Below are positions 8,790-16,629 of a DNA stretch of 18,886 nucleotides, piece by piece. A program made the position numbers and the translations under genes. This stretch comes from Dunaliella salina (lineage: Eukaryota > Chlorophyta > Chlorophyceae > Chlamydomonadales > Dunaliellaceae), in contig MU069995.1 in assembly GCA_002284615.2 (NCBI GenBank), positions 170,422-189,307 of the forward strand, given 5' to 3'. Below the pieces are notes generated by a model, which searched no databases, was not told the origin of the DNA, and saw nothing but the letters and a program-made list of their open reading frames with translations. Positions within the stretch are counted from its first letter, which is position 1. Each line of letters starts with the position of its first letter.

Positions 8790-9330
8790 CTAATGTGGAT
8801 CTGGAGGGCTACTAGAAGCACTTGGATCTAGAACCTGTTTGTGGGGAGTATTTTTGTTTTTGATAGCGCGGCGTGTGGAGACTAGTTCGTGGGAATGTTG
8901 AACAAAATGTGCATGAAGTTGTTGAGCAAGCTTAGTGGCACGATGGTGATCCAGTCCTAGTTGTTTGAATTGCTTCAGGGTATGCTCAGTATAAATAGTT
9001 CCACCTACACTCAGGAGGAGAGGGTGAATTGTAACAGCTTTAGCGTTAATAAGTTTACACAGTTCTGCATGCTGTTGTTTAGCCACGTTCAACTGATGCT
9101 CTGGCTTTGTGTCTTCACATGACTTTCTTTCTATGAGGTGCACATGATGCTCGTTCACATGAAGTTGATGTGGTTGCCCCATGCGGCGTGCTCTGCTTTG
9201 CCTCCGTGTGGATCTGCGCAAAGTGTGTTGTTAATGAATAGAAGAAATACTGTCAGAAATAGGCTTGGCATTATAAGGAGTGATCAAGATAGCATCTGTC
9301 AGGGGTCGACTAGGTTTAAGTATTTTTCTT
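8790..9330 (-). pseudogene. LINE-A C-terminal nuclease-like region and conserved tail
   Basis: On the - strand S-R-P-L-T-D-A-I-L-I-T-P (about 9310-9275) looks like an R-P-D-A motif with a two-residue insertion. A stop at 9231-9233 separates it from the open frame 9221-8790. That frame contains H-V-H-L-I-E-R-K-S-C-E-D-T (E at 9131), L-L-L-S-V-G-G-T-I-Y, and a long helical stretch ending S-S-P-P-D-P-H. A P-D then E-x-K pair is the signature of PD-(D/E)XK nucleases, and LINE-B shows the same pair. A restriction-like endonuclease is therefore plausible but not shown. Confidence 0.6.
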
Positions 9331-9441
9331 TCTTTAAGGTTACGAGGAAGAAGCAAGCAGGTAAAGTTCTGTTTGAGGCATGTGTAGGAAGTTGGAGGTT
9401 GTGTTGAGCAAGCTTGAAATCGCTCCCTACGTCTGTGTATA

Positions 9442-9916
9442 CTAGGACTGCCCCCACAGGCCTAGTATACACAGCTTGCTGGGTGCTTTTGTAATCATTC
9501 TGACTGCAATGTTAGGGCGTGCAGTTTTCATGATGGAGATGATATGGTTTTGGCAGCCTGAGAGCATGTGTAGTGCGCTGTCCAAATGATGGCAGCCTGG
9601 GAGCGGGCACATTGGGTCAGTATACCTTTTACAACTTGCCGCACGTTTTTGATTGTAGAGGGTGCCTGTGCGATACTGCAGGATGGTACGCTTTGTGGGT
9701 ACAGAAATGTTGGCCATATTCATGGAGGCATTACTGATTTCTTTTATGTACTTGATATGTTAAGTCTTGATGGTAAGAGTAGTAACTTGTTTTGGCATTG
9801 GCATAACCAAGTTTATGTATAGTATGCATGTGGAATTTGAGAGCGTCTTCAAGATTGGGGAGATAGGTGAGCTTGGGGGCAGGTGGGGGACCTGTAGATG
9901 TACCTACGTCATGCAC
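9442..9916 (-). pseudogene. LINE-A linker and CCHC zinc knuckle
   Basis: The frame 9916-9731 reads a linker with L-T-Y-L-P-N-L-E-D-A-L-K and H-K-L-G-Y-A-N. After a short gap the frame 9723-9442 gives R-T-G-T-L-Y-N-Q-K-R-A, then C-P-L-P-G-C...D-S-A-L-H-M-L-S-G-C. That is a C-x4-C-x7-H-x4-C knuckle (9553-9609), probably binding nucleic acid in target recognition. The LINE-B copy has the same elements (H-K-L-G-S-A-D; C-P-L-C...H-V-L-L-R-C), which supports the reading. Both frames are nearly intact, unlike the rest of the copy. Confidence 0.8.
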
Positions 9917-9933
9917 TCTTTGTTCTTCCTTGG

Positions 9934-10430
9934 CTAACCAAAAAAATGTGAAAATGGACTTCCGCCAGGACCTGCACCGGGGATCTCAGTGTCTGCCACG
10001 CAGTTGTTGGCTTGCTTAGCCTGATGTTTTGCAATAGCTTCTGCATATTTATTTCCAGTGGTGCCTGCATGAGCCTTCACTTTGTAAAATTGAAGGTTGG
10101 TGTAAGAATTGCTAATAACAGATGAAATCATTTTAAGGATGTCTCCTTGATATGCCTCAGGTGTTTCTCAGGGTAAAGAAGTTGTGGACGTTGATGGAGA
10201 CAGGTGAAGCTTTCTGATGCAATGTTTGCCTATTTGGTGGTGATGGCAGCAACAATTTCTATCAATTCAGCCCAAGTTTTGTTGGGGTAATCCCAGCATC
10301 GTTTGATTGTACAAATTTCTTGTTGTCAGTAAGTGGGCAGAAGACGCCAGCTCCTATTTTATGCTTACTGTTATGGACAAGGCAGCTTCAGTCATTAAGA
10401 TTGTCTCATGCGGTTAGCTGATCGAGCCCT
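9934..10430 (-). pseudogene. LINE-A RNase H domain (decayed)
   Basis: On the - strand I-G-A-G-V-F-C-P (about 10350) follows a degenerate start. W-A-E-L-I-E-I-V-A-A-I (about 10275) carries the catalytic Glu, and a C-L-H-Q-R-P-Q-L-L-Y-P-E helix follows near 10190. The end, K-V-K-A-H-A-G-T-T-G-N-K-Y-A-E-A-I-A-K, lies in the frame 10131-9934 and is the clearest part. The enzyme would remove RNA from the cDNA hybrid. At least one frame change and stops occur between blocks, and the first Asp motif is not clear. Confidence 0.75.
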
Positions 10431-10619
10431 CTGTTTGGTGTTGTGCCAGCTGTATAGAGCATGAATTAAGTGGGAAGGAAAAACAGTGTTCTAAGTGGGT
10501 TTGGCACAAAAATGGTTAACCAAGAGAGCATCTGGTCGGCTGAAGGTGAATCTAGCCTCTCATAGGAAGTTTCCAAGGGGAGAGGTAAGAAGGAATAGTT
10601 TTAATAGAGACATGTGAGG

Positions 10620-11225
10620 CATTTGGCTATTCAAGACGTACGTCATCCCAGCAGGCATGTACGCTAGTCAGGTATGGGCAGCTCCATATTTCCAACAGGG
10701 GATTGAAATAACAACATCATTCAGGAATGGCTACTGCGTTTCCTGATATCTACGCTTGTCCTTGGACTTGAGTTTAACTGGTTCAGAGCCTGCACACGTT
10801 TTTATAATTCGCTTTTCCAATGCAATTGTCCTCTCCTATGCCGAGTTTTTCATGCAGATCTTTCTCTCAGCTCCAGGAACCTTTCTTGTTGAACTGCTCA
10901 ATTTTTCACTGCCATGAATGGCTTACATGTGCATGCATTCCAGCGGAAGACACGCTCTGCTGACCCTGTGGATTTGCGTCACCTGACTGTGGGTCTCAGG
11001 TCTCATCATCTCGTTTACTGGAGACAACTCTCTTCTTGTCATCCACGAGGGCTCAACAGCAAAAAGTCGACCTGTGACCACTGGAGTGCAATTCCAGCCA
11101 AGAATGCTCATGTCACTCTCCTTATGCTGTGCCCAAATACTTCTACTTGGATCTCCCTGAATACATTGTTTGAAGTGTGGCTCGTTTCAGACTTTGTGTC
11201 CATGCTCTGAAAGTAGTGTCTCCAG
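10620..11225 (+). mobile_element. LINE-C fragment: end of reverse transcriptase and following region
   Basis: K-T-Y-V-I-P-A-G-M-Y-A-S-Q-V-W (from 10633) pairs with A-Y-A-L-P-A-C-L-Y-A-S-Q-I-C in the copy at 15080. F-N-W-F-R-A-C-T-R-F-Y-N-S-L (from 10773) and a P-K-Y-F-Y-L-D-L-P then S-V-A-R-F-R-L-C-V-H-A-L-K-V block (11134-11217) follow. This order (end of RT palm, thumb, connector before the zinc knuckle) fits the tail of a LINE polymerase. The fragment stops just before the knuckle. A stop interrupts the last block (11174-11176) and the reading frame changes several times. It abuts the opposite-strand LINE-B copy. Confidence 0.7.
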
Positions 11226-11305
11226 AGTAAGTATGCTTTTCTAATCTAATCTGGTCCCCCCCTCTCTTTTACTGCATCTCTCTTCTCAGATGATTCCTTA
11301 CTTGC

Positions 11306-11900
11306 CTATCTTTCACCAAGTACAGTTTTATCATATGCGCTCCCTTTTGAATCAAAACCTGCCTCAAACATAATTTCACATTTTACTTCTTCCCCCGTAA
11401 TCTTCCAGGGTGGAAAATATCTGGCTGCAGTGTGAGAGTGTTGAGCTGGTGCCCGTTCCAAAGTAATGAAGGAGTTGGTGTTGGGGCAGAATTTAAACTC
11501 AACAAGGTGGGTGTCCCTGTCATGATCAGGGATATTGGAGGGATCCAGGTGGACAGGTCGGCCTGGTATAGAGCGCACAAGAGAGCATCTGGGCGGCTTT
11601 GGTGGCAGGCTGAGGAGCCAGTACATCAAGGAATACCCTATCAGGATTGCTACGTATTATGTTTTCAGGGACTTGCATGCCCTGTTCCTGGAATTGCTGC
11701 AGCCATCCTTTACAGCCTTTACTGAGGGCATTTACACAGAAACTAAGGCCTGCATGGTGCCTGTTGGTGTGCATCCCACTCAATGTTGAGTTGGTACACC
11801 TGAGGAGTACGTGATCAATGTTTTTTGTATCATCACAGAGTGGACATCTTACAGAACTGTAAGAACGGTTGAAATTGAAAGCATGCCTTTGTGTGTACAA
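11306..11900 (-). pseudogene. LINE-B CCHC knuckle and nuclease-like C-terminal region
   Basis: The frame 11900-11526 carries C-P-L-C-D-D-T-K-N-I-D-H-V-L-L-R-C, a C-x2-C-x7-H-x4-C knuckle at 11796-11846, then Q-V-P-E-N-I-I-R-S-N-P-D. R-P-D-A-L is encoded at 11581-11595 in a shifted frame. The frame 11629-11306 goes on with I-P-G-R-P-V-H-L-D-P and H-L-V-E-F-K-F-C-P-N-T (E at 11500, K at 11494). The R-P-D-A to E-x-K spacing is about 29 residues here against about 55 in LINE-A. The two motifs are shared with LINE-A and suggest a PD-(D/E)XK-type fold. Confidence 0.65.
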
Positions 11901-12002
11901 TGTATCTGTTCGATGAGAAGCTGAGAAGACAAGCTACGCTATTAGACATTGTCCAATAGCATTGATTCAGGGAAGGACCCACTTGCTCAAGGCAAATCGT
12001 CA

Positions 12003-12073
12003 CCGGTACCCAGGATCGAACCCTGGACCTCCCGCATTCACTAGGGCCGCATTTCACCCATTAGGCTACGACC
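12003..12073 (-). tRNA. tRNA-derived sequence (pseudo-tRNA or SINE head)
   Basis: On the - strand TAGCCTAATGGG fits the Pol III A box (TRGYNNARNNGG) and GGTTCGATCC fits the B box with one base missing. The CCAGG/CCTGG T-stem is perfect, but the T loop is out of register by one base. The acceptor ends (GGTCGTA and TACCGGT) pair poorly and no clean anticodon stem forms, so it is not a functional tRNA. It lies within the LINE-B copy between the linker and the knuckle. That points to insertion of a tRNA-derived SINE; such SINEs are known in Chlamydomonas. Confidence 0.6.
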
Positions 12074-12408
12074 TGAAATCCAAGAATTTATTACATTTAT
12101 TGAATGTTTAAGGGTGATCTCAGGATTTTCCCAGAAGGAGTTGCTCTCCTTGTCAGCAAGTTGACCATTTGGACTGTGAGCTTGGACGTTAACTATGGTG
12201 GTTGGGAAAGCGATAAGTTGCGAGGCAGCGTTGGGCCTCTGCCATCTATTGCCATGGTAGCCAGAAGTATCAGCAGAGCCAAGCTTGTGCGTTTTGTGCT
12301 TGTGTACTCTGAATTTGGCATTCAGGTTGGTTAGATGTTGGATTGGAAAGCATGGGAGCTGTGTATCATGATGCCGTCATTTTGTGCGAGAGAGGTCTTC
12401 AATGAGAG

Positions 12409-12840
12409 CTAGTAGAAATTATAAAATGGGTCCCTGGCATCTGGAAGTACAATGTCTGTGGTGTCCCTGAGGGCTGCTGTTCGAGCGCCGGCGTTGGCGA
12501 GAATGATGTCTGCATGCAGGTGGTACCTCATGCGCACCGTATTCAGGGTTTGTTTAGAAATATGGGAGAGGCAGGATGCACAATCAGAGGCAATGTCAGT
12601 TTGCTCTTGTTGGAGTGCCACAAGGACAGGTGCAAGTTCTGCTCTGGTGATGGTGTTAGTAGGCCCATGAACATTGGGTTTTATGTGCAGCTGTAAGTGT
12701 CGGGAGGATGGGAAAGTGTTCCTTCCTGGCCGTAACGCCTGAACTGGAGGATGGTGGGGAGTCATCAATTTTTGTGTATAATGACATTGCCATCCGTGTA
12801 CGCAATTTCTCTCCAGTCCTAAATTGTTGGTGTGAACATT
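12409..12840 (-). pseudogene. LINE-B RNase H domain with internal deletion
   Basis: D-W-R-E-I-A-Y-T-D-G-N-V-I (about 12815-12780) gives the first Asp. In the frame 12768-12409, T-I-T-R-A-E-L-A-P-V-L-V-A-L (Glu near 12640) and T-D-I-A-S-D-C-A-S-C-L (catalytic Asp near 12585) follow. At about 12500 the product jumps from H-L-H-A-D-I-I to A-N-A-G-A-R-T-A-A. About 30 residues present in the + strand copy (3100-3200), including the K-x-K-x-x-x-G-I-x-x-N region, are missing. The frame stays open across the deletion, which removes the His-bearing end of the active site. Confidence 0.7.
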
Positions 12841-13394
12841 TTCTTGTAGTTGTCAGGAAGGAAGGCTGCCCTGGCTTGGGGGCACTTGTGAGCAGCTATG
12901 AGGATGTCAGGGGAAAGTGATTGAAACTTCTTTTTTCAAGTGTTTGATGCCAGGTGCTGATGGGTGCGCAGGGGCATGGCAGGATTAGAGAGATTCAAGG
13001 GTAGCCAGTGAGCCTGAACATCTTGACTGAAGAGTTGGAACCAATCTTTGTTAGCGCTAAAGAGCGCTACTCTGGCATTAGGATTCCAGACAACAATTAG
13101 TTACATGGGATAAGAAGGTAGGGTAGGGTTAGGAAGGGTATCAAGCCAGTGTTGAGGTGTGTGGAATTGGATACATCCGGCAGGCAAGCACTTTTCCAGG
13201 ATCTGGGTAATTGTCAAGCCAACTCATATATGCGTTGCAGCTAAATCCTCTCTAGTGGGGCAGGAGCATGAAGGTGGCAACTGGTGATGTGGTTTTGAGG
13301 GAGGAGCGCACTGCATGGCACAAGGCCTATACATAATCTCATCATCACGAGGGGGATGGCAAAGAGAAGCCATTGAAGCTCACAGAGAGGGCGT

Positions 13395-13790
13395 CTATGT
13401 GTGCCCCAAAGACCTGGTCATGGCAGCATGCACTGAAGTAAGTGTTGAAGGTGCCGTCAAATTCAAGAGGGTCGGAAAGTATATCTGTTTATACCATCTA
13501 TGAAGGGCTGAACGAATGTGAAGTGGTGTGATCAGCTTGTTAGAGTCGTGGACCTTAATGTTTTTGGTAGGGAGATGCTTTCGTTGAGCCGTTTGGCGTG
13601 ATATTTGTCCCATGATTTCTGTTGCAAATCCTGGAATCCTGGAAGGTGGCTGGATGGTGGCATGGATGCCGGCCTTTTGGGCTGCTTCATAAGCTTAAAG
13701 CAGGATGCTGAGTCTGTCTACAGTGAGCATACCAACGCACTTGCCAATGGCATTGTAAATGGCATTGTAAATACAGGCGCATTCAGAATT
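13395..13790 (-). pseudogene. LINE-B segment after the RT catalytic core
   Basis: On the - strand I-G-K-C-V-G-M-L-T-V-D-R-L-S-I-L-L (about 13760-13700) leads, after a stop, into E-A-A-Q-K-A-G-I-H and then the open frame 13613-13395 with R-S-A-L-H-R-W-Y-K-Q-I-Y-F-P. I read this as the thumb/connector of the reverse transcriptase because of its place upstream of RNase H and its helical, basic character. There is no catalytic motif in it, so the identification depends on position. Confidence 0.45.
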
Positions 13791-13859
13791 GGCCACTTAT
13801 TTACCTTTTATACCAACATTATAATTTATGAATGTAGGTTACGCATTCTATATACTTCT

Positions 13860-14139
13860 GGCATTTGTGCCGACGTGCCAACCTCATCAGATGTGTCAAG
13901 GGTTTCCCTCATGAGATCAACATTTCCTTTAGTGATTTCGCATTGCCATGCTGGCATGATGTCTGTCTAGGGTTCGGTTCAAAGGTAACATTCTTGCAAA
14001 TATTGCAACCGGTAGTTGAGAGCCATGAGGAGTCAGATAGGCACTGTGGATTGCCTTCAAAGCCATGGTTGACCAGATCTACCTCATTGCGTGTTTTCCA
14101 TTGCTCGCCCACCCATTGAAAGTCCAAACTTAATGTTGG
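13860..14139. other. Unassigned stretch between opposing LINE pieces
   Basis: Frames are open on both strands (+ 13865-14119; - 14238-13909). The - strand one (109 codons) has some protein-like character but no motif I can defend. It probably belongs to retroelement debris. Confidence 0.3.
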
Positions 14140-14530
14140 AATGCGCATGCACCCCACTATGATCTGTGCGACTCGGAGGGCGTACATGAAAACATACGGT
14201 TTGCCATGCCATTCAAAAGGGACGTCCATCATTAACACCAGACATGCTTTTCATGTTCAGGGGGCTTTTGGAGGGTTCAGTTGGGTGTGCGGCAGAGGAG
14301 TAGAGGAGAAGGACCATCCGGGCGTCGAGGAGTATGACGGACAACCCCCCAGATCCTCATTAGCTCTTTTCCTGGCTCTCTCCTAGCTTAGCTGTGTCTC
14401 TCTGAGGGCCTTTTGCCAAGGCCACTGCCAGCTTGCTAGCTTGCTAGCTTGTTAGTTAGGGGACCTTCCCTTAATGCACGCGGCCTCTGGCCTGCGTGGA
14501 CTTCTTTTGTTATTCTTTTTCTTTTTCTGT
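14140..14530 (+). mobile_element. LINE-B 3' end (C-terminus and 3' UTR)
   Basis: C-H-S-K-G-T-S-I-I-N-T-R-H-A-F (about 14201-14247) is followed, after a frame change, by D-N-P-P-D-P-H and a TAG at 14361-14363. P-P-D-P-H is the same C-terminus as LINE-A at 8793-8807 on the other strand. The 3' UTR has TGAGGGCC, a tandem GCTTGCTA run (14431-14450) and TTAATGCACGCGGCCT, all shared with 2318-2425. Only the last part of the protein is present; the 5' boundary is uncertain. Confidence 0.65.
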
Positions 14531-14536
14531 GCTCTT

Positions 14537-14562
14537 GGAAAAGGAAAGGAAAAGCTGCGCAA
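14537..14562 (-). mobile_element. LINE-A terminal motif, third occurrence
   Basis: GAAAAGGAAAGGAAAAGCTGCGC on the + strand is the reverse complement of the LINE-A 3' terminus at 8671-8692, differing by one inserted base. It may be an extremely 5'-truncated LINE-A insertion like the one at 16634-16670. I found no duplicated target site here. Confidence 0.4.
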
Positions 14563-14649
14563 GCGGGACTAGCCCCCAAGCATCACGGGAGGAATGACCT
14601 TTGGAGCTTCATGTGTTGTTAGAAGTCTGAACTCCTTTTCTCTGGCTGT

Positions 14650-15655
14650 CTTGTACACAGAGTACTTCTAGATGATAAAGGCTCTTTCTGTTTTTCTTAG
14701 GCTCGCTCTGCCTCACCGCCAATGACCCTAATGAGCTCCAGCTCATGACTCATGAGTAGTCCAGTGATGCTGAACAGACTGCATGGGTATGCACAGAGGA
14801 AGGGATTAGTGATCAATGTTTCAGAGTCAGAAGTGGTGCACTTCAATTCAAAGGGTGCTAATGTTCCCATTTTTATGCTTGGTGGAGAGCAGCTCGTTTG
14901 ATCTAAGCCATTCAAGTATTTGGGTATGCTGACAAAACAAATTAATCCCCTTGCCTCCTCGGACCATGTGTGCACAAATGTGTGCTTTTCTTGGCTGGAT
15001 GTCGCCGTGTTAGGCAGATTGCATGTGAGTACAAGCGAGCAGACACTGCTCGCTTCATACTGTACTATGGCTCACTCAGGCATATGCACTTCCAGCATGT
15101 CTGTATGCCAGCCAAATTTGTGGAACTAGGTTTTTGAGACCAGGAGCTGAGACGGCCTGCCCATTGCAGACTGTGCACTTGCCAAGTGTGCGGATTGAGG
15201 CGTACCCTTGAAGTTAAGCAGACTACACCAAGTTGGTTTGTTACTGCGGGAGTGCGGGTTAAAACCGCCGCGAACCTATTAGATTTTATAATGCAGTCAA
15301 ATTTTACAATGCTTTCCTTGCCTGCAACAGCACTACTCTATGCGAGGTGTTTGGAGCGCATATTGGCACGAGCAGTGTTTCTAACAAGTGCTCATACTTG
15401 CCTTTGGACTGGACAGGCAGAATACTTTCACATTATGTGTCTGCTCTGGCCAGCCAATCAATATAAAAGATTCCGTGGTTGATGGCAGAAGAGGTACAGG
15501 AGGCCAACTTCAATATCAGGCTAAACATGGTGGTCATCTGAACCAAGTACCACGATTGGGTAGCACTTCCATCCAGGCATAATTCTGCTTTTGGCAAAAC
15601 CCTCCATACTTCTAGGTGTCATTACCTGGACTTGGGTAGGCACACCTGCGGGCTT
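14650..15655 (+). mobile_element. LINE-C reverse transcriptase fragment (palm to connector)
   Basis: V-L-L-D-D (14662-14676) stands where the RT active site Y/F-A-D-D is expected. Then, in shifting frames, come S-L-C-L-T-A-N-D-P-N-E-L-Q-L-M (palm), R-K-G-L-V-I-N-V-S-E-S-E-V-V-H-F (14799-14848), F-M-L-G-G and F-K-Y-L-G-M (14909-14926). Those are the classic LINE RT region after the DD box. L-W-L-T-Q-A-Y-A-L-P-A-C-L-Y (from 15065), K-F-Y-N-A-F-L-A-C-N-S-T-T-L (about 15290) and Y-H-D-W-V-A-L-P (about 15550) follow the order of the copy at 10620-11225. The knuckle and tail continue at 16133 after an inserted repeat. Many stops; inactive. Confidence 0.75.
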
Positions 15656-15721
15656 GAGGTGAGCTGGGAAGCGAGCAGGCGGAAATTGTGCTCAAGCGGC
15701 TGGGATGGGAGCGCCACACAG

Positions 15722-16125
15722 TTTTTTTTTTTTTTTTGGTTTTAATCCTGGAAAGCTCTCAGAACTCTTATGGCTGCTACCTTTGCTGTCCTTGCTAGTT
15801 CGCAGATTCCAGTTTTCTTTGGGCGAAAGGTGTTCCTCTGGTAGTACCTCTCTTCGCATATTCTGTACCACCTCTGTAATGCACCTCTGGACTCTCAGTT
15901 GCATGCTTTGGACAGTCCTCACTTTTGACCTCATGGAACTCTCCATTATGCTCTTAGAGTTGGTACTGTCATTTTTCTTTCATCTGCTTTCTGGAGTCAA
16001 TTTGAGTGCGATGACAGTGCCTTTCATGTCCTTTTAGGTATACTGCAGACTAATGTTACGTTAGCTGAGCAGCCAGACTGAATGCTGAAGGCTTTTTATC
16101 CTATTTTAAACCTTGTAGGCGTGTG
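15722..16125 (-). repeat. Repeat inserted in LINE-C: poly(T)16 and dispersed repeat copy 2
   Basis: Sixteen T (15722-15737) start a block that separates the LINE-C connector from its knuckle. Bases 15884-16125 are the second copy of the repeat at 3984-4235. Read on the - strand, the T run would be a poly(A) tail, and a frame is open from 15946 to the tail, as for a retroposed transcript. Read on the + strand, its right end matches LINE-C 3' termini. These two readings conflict, so orientation is not settled. Confidence 0.5.
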
Positions 16126-16132
16126 CAGAGAA

Positions 16133-16498
16133 ATGAAGCTTGCTTCAGACCACATGCTCACAACCTCAGAGTTGGAACTCCGCATTGGCAAGGATATGTA
16201 CCGTTCTTGTTATTTGTGTGAATCTGGACAGTTGCAAGGCGAAAGTCATGTCATCTTTCTTTGCCCTTGCCCTTCCTTGTGTTCCCTTTGAAACAAGAAT
16301 GCTCATCTTTTTGATACATTTCTTGCCCACAGAAAGGAGTTGGATAACACTGGTCATTTCATTTTCTATAATGCTCGACCTCATGATGTGTTTTTTAAAA
16401 CCAAGAAACTCAGACTTATCGTCTAATCTGAGCTCATGGATTTTCTTCACCACACCAAGCAGCCAAACTACTTGGCTGAAGGTCATGTTCTCATGCGA
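16133..16498 (+). mobile_element. LINE-C zinc knuckle and C-terminus (continuation of 14650-15655)
   Basis: R-P-H-A-H-N-L-R-V-G-T-P-H-W-Q (about 16148-16192, equivalent to R-L-C-V-H-A-L-K-V at 11190) is followed in another frame by C-Y-L-C-E-S-G-Q-L-Q-G-E-S-H-V-I-F-L-C. That is a C-x2-C-x9-H-x4-C knuckle at 16208-16264. The tail continues with F-D-T-F-L-A-H-R-K-E-L, R-P-H-D-V-F-F-K-T-K-K-L and, after a stop, S-E-L-M-D-F-L-H-H-T-K-Q-P. It ends in L-A-E-G-H-V-L-M near 16494. One frame carries this tail with only two stops. Confidence 0.75.
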
Positions 16499-16629
16499 TG
16501 TAATGTCATACAAGGTTTACAAGGTTTACAAGGGAACATAACCTTCAGCCAGGAAGTTTGGCTGCTCGGTGTGGTGAAAGAAATCCACAAGCTCAGAGAT
16601 GAAGCGATAAGTCTGAGTATCTTGGTTTT
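16397..16629. repeat. Large imperfect inverted repeat, ~95-base arms
   Basis: 16397-16490 and 16534-16629 are reverse complements with roughly 85-90% identity by eye, separated by 43 bases. The arms are the C-terminal ends of two LINE-C copies lying tail to tail, explained by the insertion at 16513-16882. The DNA or its transcript could form a long hairpin. Confidence 0.85.
16499..16512. repeat. Target-site duplication, left copy (14 bases)
   Basis: TGTAATGTCATACA is identical to 16883-16896. The pair exactly brackets the - strand LINE-C insertion, whose 3' tail abuts this copy. Confidence 0.8.

Larger units (their letters stand above)
8671..10440 (-). mobile_element. LINE-A, 5'-truncated copy 2 (RNase H, zinc knuckle, nuclease-like C-terminus, 3' UTR)
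   Basis: This is the best-preserved retroelement of the window. Reading down the - strand: an RNase H domain (10430-9934), a linker and CCHC knuckle (9916-9442), a region with R-P...D-A and E-x-K motifs plus a conserved C-terminus (9330-8790), and a 3' UTR ending in a pyrimidine-rich CGCAGTTTTCCTTTCC (to about 8671). The reverse transcriptase and any upstream endonuclease are missing, as expected for 5' truncation. RNase H followed by CCHC and an R-P-D/E-x-K region after the RT is the layout known for Dualen/RandI LINEs, which carry two endonucleases; that assignment is by pattern only. Several frameshifts and stops make it inactive. Confidence 0.8.
11300..13790 (-). mobile_element. LINE-B, longest copy (RT end, RNase H, zinc knuckle, nuclease-like C-terminus)
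   Basis: Reading down the - strand over 2.4 kb, blocks occur in consistent order. An RT-thumb-like segment (13790-13395) is followed by a connector with A-H-W-L-P-L-N-L-S-N-P-A (about 13020), RNase H (12840-12409), a linker with H-K-L-G-S-A-D-T (about 12285), a tRNA-like insertion (12003-12073), a CCHC knuckle (11796-11846), and R-P-D-A-L plus H-L-V-E-F-K-F-C (11595-11490). The extreme C-terminus with P-P-D-P-H and the 3' UTR are absent at the 11300 end. Multiple frameshifts and stops. The shared layout with LINE-A shows that they are related families. Confidence 0.75.

Noticed and set aside
13725..13830. + strand frame resembling an RNase H helix (A-H-S-E-L-A-T-Y)
   Set aside because: The - strand frame through the same bases joins smoothly to the LINE-B thumb-like segment; the + strand match is short and isolated.
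13909..14238. 109-codon - strand frame that looked faintly like a retropepsin region
   Set aside because: There is no D-[ST]-G motif and no adjacent Ty3/gypsy RT, and the upper part overlaps the better supported + strand LINE-B end.
16166..16513. 115-codon - strand frame
   Set aside because: It is the shadow of the + strand LINE-C knuckle and tail, which carry the recognisable motifs.
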